Source: Sclerotiophoma versabilis (taxonomy: Eukaryota; Ascomycota; Dothideomycetes; Pleosporales; Didymellaceae). From it: a stretch of DNA of 64,000 nt. This document shows, in pieces, positions 44,201 to 53,747 of this stretch. The stretch is taken from positions 558,001-622,000 of the forward strand of contig JAAROD010000054.1 in the NCBI GenBank assembly GCA_012274445.1. The letters are read 5' to 3'. Both the position numbers and the translations under genes were made by a program. Position 1 is the first letter of the stretch. Each line of letters begins with the position of its first letter. The notes under the pieces are model-generated. The model did not search any database and had not been told where the DNA came from. It was given only the letters and a program-made list of their open reading frames with translations.

Positions 44201-46456
44201 AGGCATGATGGCATGTGGCGTCAATATTTTCACAACGGTCTCCTTTGAAGTACCATCGAGCTGTTCCCAGCATTTTGATGCAAGACTGAGTACTGACAGA
44301 GCCAACGTCTCAGACGAGTTAAATTCGGCCAACTGTGGAGGTGTTGTAAGATGTCGAAGCCAGCGAACCATAGATAGTTCGATCCAGCCGAACATCTGCA
44401 ACTGCTTGGCAGTCATGTTCTTGGTAAATGTGAAGGGTATCGTATCGTACGGTAAAGGCAACGTCGGCGTGATCCTGGCTGGATTCACATAGGTACTGAT
44501 GTCTCCAAGTGCGAGAATTCTGCCCGAGTTCTTTTCCGGTTGAACATCGATGTTCGCGACAGTGTTCTCAAACAAGCTGCGCGATCCAGGAATGTCAATT
44601 TCGCCACTCTCGAGTTTCGCACCGCACCATCGTATGAACTCACTCAACTCCTCCTCGTTGAGCGCACGAGACTCCAGCCCTTGGCGAATATCCTGCATCG
44701 TAAGCTCAGTGATGAATCCCCGCCTGTGTAAGCTAAGCATAAACGTGACTGCTTCAGTAGCTAATTGCTGGGGTACCATAGGTACTTCGTTCAAAAAGCT
44801 CAACGTCTCTGCAGGCATGCGTACGTTCTTACTGGCCATGACGCCTTTGGTCGAAAGAATCGCGATCGAGCGCTCTTTGGAGCAGTTCCAAAATGCTTCA
44901 TCGATCTTCTCCCCAAGCGCTGTTGAGGGATGTGAGGCGTTCGCCGTATATTGGTGCAGGGTATAGATAGCCCTAGGAATTAAAGCGTCCACTGTTTCCA
45001 CCTTAACACGAGCCTGAATTTCAGCCATCTCAGACACGTAAGATATACGACAAGCTAGGCCAGCCACGCGTAAAAGCTCGATATTCCAAGTGGATATGTA
45101 TCGTGCATTCATGTCGACATTCTCACGCTCGACTGTTGGGATGAGCGAAGGAGCTGAGATATGAGCGAGATATCCGGTCGTCTGAGCAGTTGGGAATCCA
45201 ATGAAGATCCGCCCAGATTTCGTGGGTAATACTTCTGCAAAGATCTTCGCAGATAATTCTGCAGTACTGCCAGAGCCAGTTGAGAGCATAGCCGAGGGAT
45301 CCTGGTACGGCGAGGTCAACAGGGCAATCTTTGTTGACTTGGGTGGTGATTTCTTCGTTGCTCGTTCGATTTCGGCGGTAAACTTCTGGGACACTTTGGT
45401 AGATGCCTCCACAGTATAGACTTGTAAAAAGATTGTGCCCTTCGATTCGCCTGCAATCGCTTGGTCCGAATTGAGCTTTTCTGTAGGTACTGGCTTGGTA
45501 ACCTTTGCCGTAGCTTGCGGAGCTGGAGCTGAGAACTTGGAGAAGAAACTTCTCAGAGTAGTTCCTGCATTACGAACTTCCTGTTGCACCAAATCGGCAG
45601 TTCTTTTAGGAGGTAATTGTGCTGTGGCAATCACATTCAGCCACTCCGCATCTATCTGAGAGTGCTGTCGGGTAACGTGTGTCACGCGCATAAGACCACC
45701 CTCTGTCTCCGTTTTGAGACCTTGAGGCACTCGAATATCTTCGGGCGGAGAGACCTTTTTCGAAAAGGAAGCAACCACATAATCGTCCACATGCAGCTCG
45801 ATGCTTTCGAGCCCGACAAAGGTCAAACTGGTTGCCAGAAACTGACACAGGTTTGAAAGGTTCGGCAGCTTCGAGGGGCTGTACGATGGCGATGCAGGAT
45901 TCGCTTGCCGATAGTCCAAAGAAAAGATGGTCATCGATGTGTCGTGATCCGCAGGGACAGATGCTATCTTGGTGGAGAGCGTGTTGCCTTTCCAGTAGAA
46001 AGCCATGGTCTTATCTCCAGAGACTACGAAAGGCTCGTCGCAGTCCGCAAAGACACTGTAAAAGCCCACGCCGAACGCGCCGATCTTGGTTTCATCAGGG
46101 TTTCCATCTGCAATGCTCTTAAGTCGCTTCCAATCCGCGGTAGTGAATGGTTGACCGTTGTTAGTAACAACTAGGCGCTTCAAAGTGTGGTTCTGAATGA
46201 TATGTCTGAGAAGTACGGGATCCTCGGCTCCTTGAGGTGTTGGAATGCTTAATGAGGGGTCGGTCTCTAGTCTGATGGTCACGGTATTGGCTTTTGCGTC
46301 GGCAGCATTCTGGATCAACTCTCGCAATGTCGTATGCTCGCTTGAGTATCGGGCCAGAACCTTGTCTATCAGGGCCCTAGTGTTGACTGTGACCTCGCTG
46401 TCGAGGCCATCGGCCATCGTCTGATTGCGCAACTGCGCAAAATCTATCGGTGCCAT
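41291..46456 (-). CDS. DUF3684 giant protein with GHKL-type ATPase domain and C-terminal HExxH
   Basis: One uninterrupted exon of 1721 aa. The N-terminus is a Hsp90/sacsin-like GHKL ATPase fold: the N-box L-R-E-L-I-Q-N-A-A-D-A-K-A (Glu46 and Asn50), a degenerate G1 box T-N-N-G-Q-P-F where the usual Asp is Asn, and the G2 box G-A-F-G-V-G-F-Y-S-V-F. The rest matches the fungal family DUF3684, of unknown function. Around residues 1440-1520 there is a charged coiled region (A-R-I-A-K-Q-Q-E-L-E-Q-E-Q-E-E-R) and a Pro/Asn-rich linker. The end is a compact domain with H-E-L-A-H-N-L-V-A-D-H, the first His being residue 1679 (codon 41420-41422), which looks like a zinc metallopeptidase motif. It starts head to head with TRS120. 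Chaperone-like function is inferred only from the ATPase fold. Confidence 0.85.
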   Translation of the reverse strand: MAPIDFAQLRNQTMADGLDSEVTVNTRALIDKVLARYSSEHTTLRELIQNAADAKANTVTIRLETDPSLSIPTPQGAEDPVLLRHIIQNHTLKRLVVTNNGQPFTTADWKRLKSIADGNPDETKIGAFGVGFYSVFADCDEPFVVSGDKTMAFYWKGNTLSTKIASVPADHDTSMTIFSLDYRQANPASPSYSPSKLPNLSNLCQFLATSLTFVGLESIELHVDDYVVASFSKKVSPPEDIRVPQGLKTETEGGLMRVTHVTRQHSQIDAEWLNVIATAQLPPKRTADLVQQEVRNAGTTLRSFFSKFSAPAPQATAKVTKPVPTEKLNSDQAIAGESKGTIFLQVYTVEASTKVSQKFTAEIERATKKSPPKSTKIALLTSPYQDPSAMLSTGSGSTAELSAKIFAEVLPTKSGRIFIGFPTAQTTGYLAHISAPSLIPTVERENVDMNARYISTWNIELLRVAGLACRISYVSEMAEIQARVKVETVDALIPRAIYTLHQYTANASHPSTALGEKIDEAFWNCSKERSIAILSTKGVMASKNVRMPAETLSFLNEVPMVPQQLATEAVTFMLSLHRRGFITELTMQDIRQGLESRALNEEELSEFIRWCGAKLESGEIDIPGSRSLFENTVANIDVQPEKNSGRILALGDISTYVNPARITPTLPLPYDTIPFTFTKNMTAKQLQMFGWIELSMVRWLRHLTTPPQLAEFNSSETLALSVLSLASKCWEQLDGTSKETVVKILTPHAIMPTKVGLRRPQESYFPTVKLFDDLPTVKPFAGSKEKFLLALGVRKTIDLPMVFDRMRNNDAAPGPEKASWNHVDLIKYFASVIDEIPKKDLDRLRETPFLPGEGKLVKTGQMFKASELYAPDPAILSLGLTQIKIPFELKPNLREGALLLRLGLKQWPDSTTIANILYRAGQASDQQLYILTLDYFLQNYYKNNYGAEIAKFAALTFPILPTEQAPFPNLVAPFQCYMNENAACLGFAILRADLRPHAEKLGVKRDPPITPCVQQLLKAPPKSKIDAEMQFAYFASRGAELDQAPGLVNSLSTANIVPIVRKYYLDPSCSGFEDSSKRQTGKTEMRIHHYNPPEHIFVGRDQEYRGILDYVHYGAEATAFLLKIGAKHEPSIRDLAELLTIKPARFLNTIGQEKYLDLLRKLAEHGSTLWKDKALVEKLVASRVLLGYRDIKEDSKKEDVAEDDLDDFDEPGVHREWSLNSAREIVIIDDVNHLYRFRDYIIAAPQEEVLEEFYARFGAPKISDLVKTNQTIGAVARDQSPAIHLRKDILERARLFLHEYERDGSSKAIRHDAKWLSSNLTVHCVSDISIRYSLAERNVTTSSKKTAIILKMRAAGYVLSITPKYDLYEVSKELVRLLVSRPKQNDTIALERILTEPLRRLQQKGINVERILRRKEHEARIAKQQELEQEQEERQRAVEQAKSAVVKVGDTENNPPPSTPEKPNKMPGAFGNSPDNSMELANNNNNRQSMDNGLIGNWAKKLGFKNAPASASEPKGTDGPQISRDIQATKSNIQNAIKECRPAGQQNINTKHHQDPTELDRGGYCNGEQWENLHKAFSVPFNGRHVDIYYGRDEAAPPAELQPQLNSFLPLIFGLTGIFQVNPAAVNIFLDKKSNTVAFNLSGSLFFNLAWFMALHAPNFGSLDGRLRALDSWFFTYCHELAHNLVADHNARHNWYNQQIAIEYSQQYRAALESFTRNLLI

Positions 46457-47099
46457 TGTAATGTTTCGGTATGTTAAACCGCGAAATGTAGTCGTTGTTA
46501 GAGGTAAAACCTACAACCTCAAAGTGGCAACGTCGTTACCACCCAGTAGGTGGTAGCTGAATCTAACTTAGGTTGCTTTGAAGGTTGTTTGAACAAGGAG
46601 ATAACTGCAACAGGAAGATGTGTCTGGAAAGAACCGTGTGCAGAGGCTTCTTATATCAGTGCGGATTATAATTGTGGCCTTTGATTGTTCCAAAGTTTGT
46701 GAGGTTCAACCGTGGCTGTGGCAAGGCCGCGCACCGAAACAGCAGGAAGGTAAAAGAAGCGCTGTGACAAAGCCCAAGATAATGCCACGCTATGCAAGAC
46801 CAAAGCAAGAATGAAAGATGCGCGAAATGATGCAGCGGTGTCACGACAGAAGTTGGACTGTCCGACGCAGTAACGTGTACGATGAAGCACCCTACCGCCC
46901 GGGGCGTGGCGTTTCGCGCTAGAGTACAAAGGGGGCTAGTGCTGTGGGCGGTCGTGACCGCCATGCAGCCAAATCTCCTTGCCCATTTACCGTACACCGA
47001 GCGGTATTGCGATGCATCAAAAGGCCAACGTAGTCTTCGACATACGGTAATATATATTCTCCTCGGCCGCCAGGTCACGTACCAGACTCAGATGTGGCG
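46457..47099. promoter_or_regulatory. Divergent DUF3684 / TRS120 promoter
   Basis: A 643-bp shared upstream space. A TATATATT sequence lies near 47051, about 50 bp before the TRS120 start. Nothing else stands out. Confidence 0.35.
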
Positions 47100-50000
47100 A
47101 TGGCAGCCGAGCCCCTCTCTCCGATGGACTTCATCGCCCCTGCGCGCATCAAAGCGCAGCTTCTCCCAGTTGGCCGTATCAAGCGTTCGCGCTTCTTAGC
47201 ATTTGTCGACCTTCTGCGTCAGCAATCTCTGGTTCGACTTGGAGATGTCAGCCCCGACCCTCGGCCAGACAGGAGTACGAACCCTTGAACCCGCGCCTAA
47301 GGCCCGACAATTACTGATCTTGGCGTCGTGCAGATATGTTCTCTCCTCTAGCATTTCCTAATGGAACTCTTCTATATGACTTGTCAACATCGCTATCTTC
47401 AGCTTCGCAATTGTCTTTATCGCCCTTTGAGCAATTTCGGGAGCCGCTGCTGGTAATCGGTATCTCAGACGCGACAGAGTACCCATGGCTAGACAGATCA
47501 CGTGCCAATGGAGACAGCTCGACTATCGAGCCAACAGTTGATGATGATGATGATGCACAGGAGCTGACTTCGGCAACTGAAGATCTCAGAGAGCAGTTTC
47601 CAAAAGCGTACCACCATTGTGTAATGGTCTTTGAGTCCACGTCTCAGTCTCGGCATTCCCGCTTGCCCCAAGAGACGCTGTTGGTACCTCCAATGGCACA
47701 GCTAAAAACAACAACCTTAAAGACCATTATGTGCGATTTGACTTCGACGTTGTTGGCAGAAATGACGACGCTTGCTCGGTCAATGCAAGCATTGCCAACA
47801 ATTGCATCGCCTGCCTCGCACAGCGGATCAGTAGACAACGCGCCTAGCTGGGCCAGTCCAGAGTCTGGCACAGCTCATTTCTCGAGACGAGCCTCACAAA
47901 CGCCAACAGCGAGTAGGCCTGAGTCACCTATTTCCGGCGCACAACCCAAGGATCTGCATCGCATGTCAATGCCTGTGTTGTCATCATCATCATCCGGAGG
48001 CCCGGTATCGACAGACGACCCTAGAGCGGGCTCACCCTCCACTCAGGGAACCCGTACACCCCCAACTACCTTCGATGAAATATCAGGAGTGAATACTCCA
48101 ACTTCTCCACCTCAAAACAATACCACCTCAACTAAAAATAGAGATGCCAGCTCGGACAGGGTGTCCATCCAAGGATTTGGATCTGGTGGTGTCGGAGAAC
48201 GTGCGCGAAATAAGGGACGCGGACGAGTGAGCATAGTGATTGGTTCTCTGTATATGTGCGCCGGACATTGGCACGAAGCCATGAGGGAGCTTACGGATGG
48301 TGCTACTAGAGCTCGGGCCTACAGTGATCACTTGTGGCAAGCCAAAGCCCTCGAAAACATTATGGTGTGCTTGGTGCTGTTTGCATGGTCGGGCATGGAT
48401 TTTCAAGTAAGCCCTAGTAAATCCTAGCTGATCATAGTGCTAACGTGGGCAGATACCTCAAATATGCTTTCCCATATACGACAAATCGTCTTCGAAATCA
48501 CCAGACCACACGCCATCGAACAGTGTGTCTGACATGTCGGCACCCGGGAGGCCGTCTAGTCATGAGGTGGCCCTCGAAAGCCTCAACCATCTACTTCCAG
48601 ATCTGGTAAACATGATACTGAACATGTATAGCCGAGCAGCAAACTTTGCAGGCGAAGCCATGCCGCCACTAGCGCTCTCAGAGTGTGTCATAAGATTCTC
48701 GAAGCTTTTGGCTGCCATGAACCTTTCTGCTGGTTATCTCGATTATGATTCCCTTCAGCATGTGGTTCAAAACACACCGTATGTACAAAAGCCCAGGCTC
48801 TCGGTCCCAAGGTTGAGTGTCCACCCTACCCGCAATGACATCGCTACGATGCTGTTCAGAGCTCTTCCTGGTCCTGTAGAGACGTCAGGAATGAATCCTA
48901 CAGACCGAGTCCTAGTACTGGCGGGCGTTGCATCTGTGTTGTCGTCCCTGGGCCTACAGCGCAAGAAGGCGATTGTAATGAAAGAGTTCATTACATCATT
49001 GATACCAGGACTTGTGCAGGCTCGGAAGATTGGAGCAGCAGAGATGGGCGTTCACCCTGCTGCCGGCCTTGCTGCGCTCAACATGGTAGGCGGACATCCT
49101 TCTGGTGCTGGAGCACTCAATCTCAGAGAAGCTGAAGTAGAGAACGGCATTGACGAATTTCTTGGTTTGCTTGGGCGGATATATGGCATTCCCAACTCAA
49201 AGGGCTCGTTCTTCGACGCACCGCCTCCGGGAGTACTGGACTCGTCTCACGATGCAGCTAGCCAGCGGCTGATCGATCACATCCTGAAGATATCAACGTT
49301 GAAGTCATTTGGAAGCTTGAGCTTGAAGTTGGAGGTCCTGAGGATGTGTCTGAACTTCTGTGAAGCTTTGCCTGACTTCAACGGGGTACTCCATTTCACC
49401 GCTCTGTTACTTCGCGTTGCCGGACCTGGAACAGCACCAAGGCCAAACAGCACCGATGTTTTCGTATCTCTTCCGCGCGAAGAGCAAGTCAGGCTGTTTT
49501 CCAATATATCCCGCACAGTTGCTGCGGCGAACAAGCTTGGCTTGCAACACATGCAGACCGAGTACTGGGACGACTTCCTGCTTCGTGGACTTTTCATCTT
49601 GGAGGAGCCAGAGCCTCTACGTTTGACACAACACCGCCCTGCAGAGCTACAGTTAGCAAAGTCAGAGAAAGATGGCCCTTTTTTGCACAACCCGTGGTTG
49701 AAGAAGCCACAGACTGGCGCATCTGAAACCATTCTTGTGGCCAACGAGGACTACCGCTTTGTCCTAGCACTGCAGAATCCTTACGACTTCGAGCTCGAGG
49801 TACAATCTTTGAGAATTGCTGCAGATGGTATTGAGTTTGTCGGCAGAGAGGAACATTTTCTGCTAGGTCCCTACCGAACACAGAAATTCCAGATTACAGG
49901 AAAAGCGCTTTCGTCAGGCTTGATGAAGATTATTGGATGCTACATCAAAGTCATTGGGTGCCGGGAGCGTCTGTTCCCTATCTTCCCGCAACCTTGGAGA

Positions 50001-51755
50001 CCAGCGAGAGAACCAAAGATGAAGCGAATAGGTCTCAAAGCTTGTCTAGGCGCGCCAGCTTCTCGACCTTCGACTGCAGTCGACCCTACACTTGCAAGGA
50101 AAGCACCATCCGCACCACAACCGGAGACAATGACTTTCAGCATCATCCCTGATCAACCCATTGTCACAGTTTCTAAGGTCTCCTTGCCTCAGTCAGCGCT
50201 TATGGTCCTTGAAGGAGAGCGTAAGCAGTTCAAAATCACTGTCAAGAACACGTCAGCGACTACAGCGGTCGATTTTGTGCATATTACTTTCCAGGACTCT
50301 GCAACAACGGCAATGCAATCCGCCCTTACAGAGAAGGGTTTGCCTGCTGCTGAACTCCACGAGCTGGAAATGCAGCTAGCACATTTCCCGTCATTGCGTT
50401 GGTGTAAGAGCAACGAGGATGAGTCATTCAACATCGCGCCCTGTGCAGAGGCAGACTTCACTGTCGAAGTCGTCGGTCGCACTCGTCTAACAGATGCTGT
50501 CATCCAGATCGACTACGCCCATCTGGGCAAGCGACGATCCGAAGTTCAAGACCGCTTCTTCACTCGACAAGTATCCGTGCCTATATCAATTACAGTCAAC
50601 GCAAGCGTGCAACTACAGCGTCCGGACATTGTCCCTCTCTCCGACGACTTCGCGTGGTCGAGTCGACAAGAGCAGTCCGCTGACCTTACCACAGCATCAC
50701 CATCAAGCACACTCCTTGATAAGAATAGCAGCCACTACCATGCCTTCTTCCAACATATGCGGACACTCGGCCACAGTGACGAATACTGCCTCCTGCTTCT
50801 TGACCTGCGCAACTCCTGGCCCAATCCGCTCACCACCACACTTCAAGTGTGCCCACCACCAACCCTCGTCACCACAACCAACGATCTCAACAACTGGGAC
50901 AATGCCTACACCATTACCGAAGTAATTCAACCCGGCCACGTGCATCGCATCGCCATTGTGCTCCCACGAATCTACATCGCCGACCCGCACACCGCCGTCC
51001 CGTCTCTCAACCCAGCAAACCAGCGGCAATTCGTCGTCAGTACAAGCAAAATCTCACCCGAGACCGAGCGTGCAAGTAGAGAAGCGTTTTGGTACCGGCA
51101 CAACCTGCTGCAATACGTGCGGGGCAGCTGGAACGAAGAGGGGAGCGGCCGACAAGGGGACATTGAATTACGCGGAGTCCGGTTCTCTCCACGCATGGTC
51201 GAAGCCATCAGGCTCGACGATCTGAAGATCTCGACCACTCTCTCCCCTGACTACCCATCTGAGGATGGACGGGAAGGTGGCAAGGTGAAGCAGCTCAACC
51301 ACGCTAAGTTTGAAGTGCCCGTCGACGAATTCTTGACGCTAAAGACGCGCGTCGAGAATCGCAGTCCCACCCCTATCTCCCCTGTGTTGAGACTGCAACC
51401 GTATCTTGCAGGTCTACCGCACAACCTCGCGCTCGATCTGGACAAACGCCTGTCCTGGACTGGTGTGCTACAAGTCAAGCTACCTATTATCTCGCCCGGC
51501 GAAGCTGTGGAGTCGGAGTTAGGGCTTGTGGCACTGTGCAGTGGGGTATTTGAGGTTGGTGCCACTATTGATGAGGCGGAGATCATCAAGGCTGAAGGCG
51601 AAGAAGGGGGTGGAGAAGAAGGTACGAAGGGAGGGAGGCCGAGGAGTAATACGCAGATGCTACTGCAGGGGGGCAATGTGCTGGGGGAGCCAAAGCTGAG
51701 GAGTTGGCATTTGAGGGAGCCATGTACGATTGTTGCGAGGAGAAGAGACGAGTAA
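47100..51755 (+). CDS. TRS120: TRAPPII subunit Trs120
   Basis: Exons 47100-47274, 47334-48406 and 48453-51755 give 1516 aa. Trs120 (TRAPPC9) is a subunit of TRAPPII, which activates Rab11/Ypt31 at the late Golgi. The N-terminus has the conserved F-I-A-P-A-R-I-K and G-R-I-K-R-S-R-F-L, then R-L-G-D-V-S-P-D. Intron 1 splits the codon that gives R-N-M-F-S-P-L-A-F-P-N-G, a family hallmark, and this fixes the GTACGA donor. A Ser/Thr/Pro-rich disordered insert spans roughly residues 220-350. It is followed by a helical middle part and then Ig-like beta domains in the last 600 residues. The start is the ATG at 47100; an upstream GTG in frame is not used. Filamentous fungal forms are usually of this size. 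Confidence 0.93.
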
Positions 51756-51908
51756 GGGGGAATACGATATTCTCCCTTCACCAAAATAGAAGTGTGCGGA
51801 TCGATTTCACTGTGTCATCTCACTATGGATTGTTTGATTCTGACCATAAGACATACCACATGTAAGGGAGCAGAGATATTCCGAGTGTATGCAAATGTGT
51901 TGACCAGA

Positions 51909-52930
51909 CTATGGCCGACTCGGCGCTAACAAACCCAGGCTCGGAGACTGCATAAGCTCTTGCATACCTTGCGGCTCTGCCACAATCTCCGCGTGGCCCG
52001 TCCAGTGCGTGTCGAAGCTTATGCACTTCTCATTCACAGTCGGTTTGCAGTCGACCAAGCCAAACTCATCCAAAGTGTCCGACCGCACCAGCGCCTCAAA
52101 AATCATAGACCAATGCTCTGGTAGTGCCACACAGTTCCGGAACTCCAGAGTTTCGAGAAGGTTGCCGCGCTGTACAAAGAACAGTTGTTCCGATAAACCC
52201 GACACATCAGTGTCTTTGAACGAGATTCGAGGGATTCTGGCACCGCGTAGTGTAAAGAGGATGATGATGCCCAGAACGGATTGCAATAAGTTCTCTCTGT
52301 TGATGCTTTTGAATGTCAAGTTCCGCAGCAGAGATTTGGCAGCCGGCTGGGGGTGTTACGAAGTCCTGAGCCGCTGCCGAAGGTGTCTGGGTCACCGATC
52401 ACAGTGACGTTGGCTAACTGCTGGCTGATCACAGTGTGGGGGTCAAAGCTGGGGCCAGAGGTTCCGTACATTCGTGTACAGGCGCAGGACAAGAGACTCG
52501 TGTCGACCTCGTGCTGTTCGAAATGGGGGGGTATTCGGCCTGGGAGTGTGAAACGAATACCATTGGGTTGGTCAATGCCGAGGTTCTGCATTCGTTCTGG
52601 GATATGGATGCCGGGGCTGAACAGAGCGATGGTGAGATTGGGTACCACGGTGCTCTGATGTTCGAGGTCTTGGAAAATGCTCAGTGCAGCTTCAAGGCCG
52701 TAGACTTGTGGGGTTGTTCGAACAATGGCCAGTAGCTACAAATTTCTCGAGGTGTTCCAAGTCAGCGTTGGAGCACGTTGTGACAACTGAATTAAAAGTG
52801 TCGTTGGAGAGGTTCTAGGTCTTTTCTGCAAATGGCTGATCAGTGTGTCGAAGAATGATGATGTTGTCGTGCGTGAGCGAGCCGCAGACGTATCGATGAG
52901 CTCCTGGAGAAGGTCGTCGAGCTTGGACAT
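51909..52930 (-). pseudogene. Broken leucine-rich (F-box/LRR-like) gene
   Basis: Three minus-strand coding blocks read as one protein but are interrupted. Block 1 starts at ATG 52930 (M-S-K-L-D-D-L-L-Q-E-L) and meets an in-frame TAG at 52736-52738. Block 2 continues in the same frame (L-L-A-I-V-R-T-T-P-Q-V-Y-G) to about 52350. There a run of five C on the coding strand (52349-52353) coincides with a one-base frame change, after which block 3 continues to the stop at 51909 with Leu-rich text such as L-L-E-T-L-E-F-R-N-C-V-A-L. I found no intron that removes the TAG and keeps frame. It may be a pseudogene, or a gene with two sequence errors. The family is not recognised beyond the leucine-rich look. 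Confidence 0.55.
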
Positions 52931-53747
52931 GTTGAACGTGTTTGAGTGAGCTTGATCAGACCCAGTTTGAATGCGTGACTGAGGAAAAAAGATCGTAGCT
53001 TGGAGCTTCTGAATCAACACTGGATGCGACACTTTAGTGAAAAACAGCTGCGTTGTACAAATGAACAACCTTCTCACATAACTTCGAAAGCCTTGACTGA
53101 ACAGCTGTCAAATACGTCGAGTCCTCTTCGCTCACATCCATCTCGAATGTTCTTGTTCAGAAAAAACGCTGCTACTGGGAAGAGAGGGTAACAAGAGGCC
53201 CTAACCGTTTTTATGCTCGACTCTGAGGACAAAACCCATAGAATGCTGCTGCAGACTCACACAGCGATCTCAAACTCAAGAGTATGTCGTGATGTACGTA
53301 ATTCAACCTCGGCGTTGTCCCATGCTCTTTCTCATCCCCTTCACACTGCAAAAGCCATCTTCCTCGTGGTCACCACGCTCAGCACTGACCAAGCTGTGGT
53401 AATGTGAGCGTGGTTCAAGAGCAAGAGCGGGGCTGCACTGTTTTAGTTGTTATAGTTAGGATCAAGACAGGCAGGTGCGCCCTTTGGGGGCAGTTTCGTG
53501 CCTACTGACGCTAGACTGCACACATCATCATGTCCGTGGAAGTTCACGCGATGAAGGTGTGCTAAGGATAAGACATTTTCGGTTCAAAAAGCTACGAAAC
53601 ATCGCAGATGGTGCAGGACTACTGCAATCCATCAGGTATACCCAAAACGCCAGCCCGTATTCAGCATCGCTTGTGCCTAAGTTGATATTCTTCAACGCTT
53701 GTTTCCCAACTCCCATGAATAACAGAAATGCACAACTGCATATTCAC
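52931..53747. other. Intergenic region, nothing recognised
   Basis: About 0.8 kb between the broken gene and the 3' end of the CTL gene. Only short chance frames are present. Confidence 0.45.
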
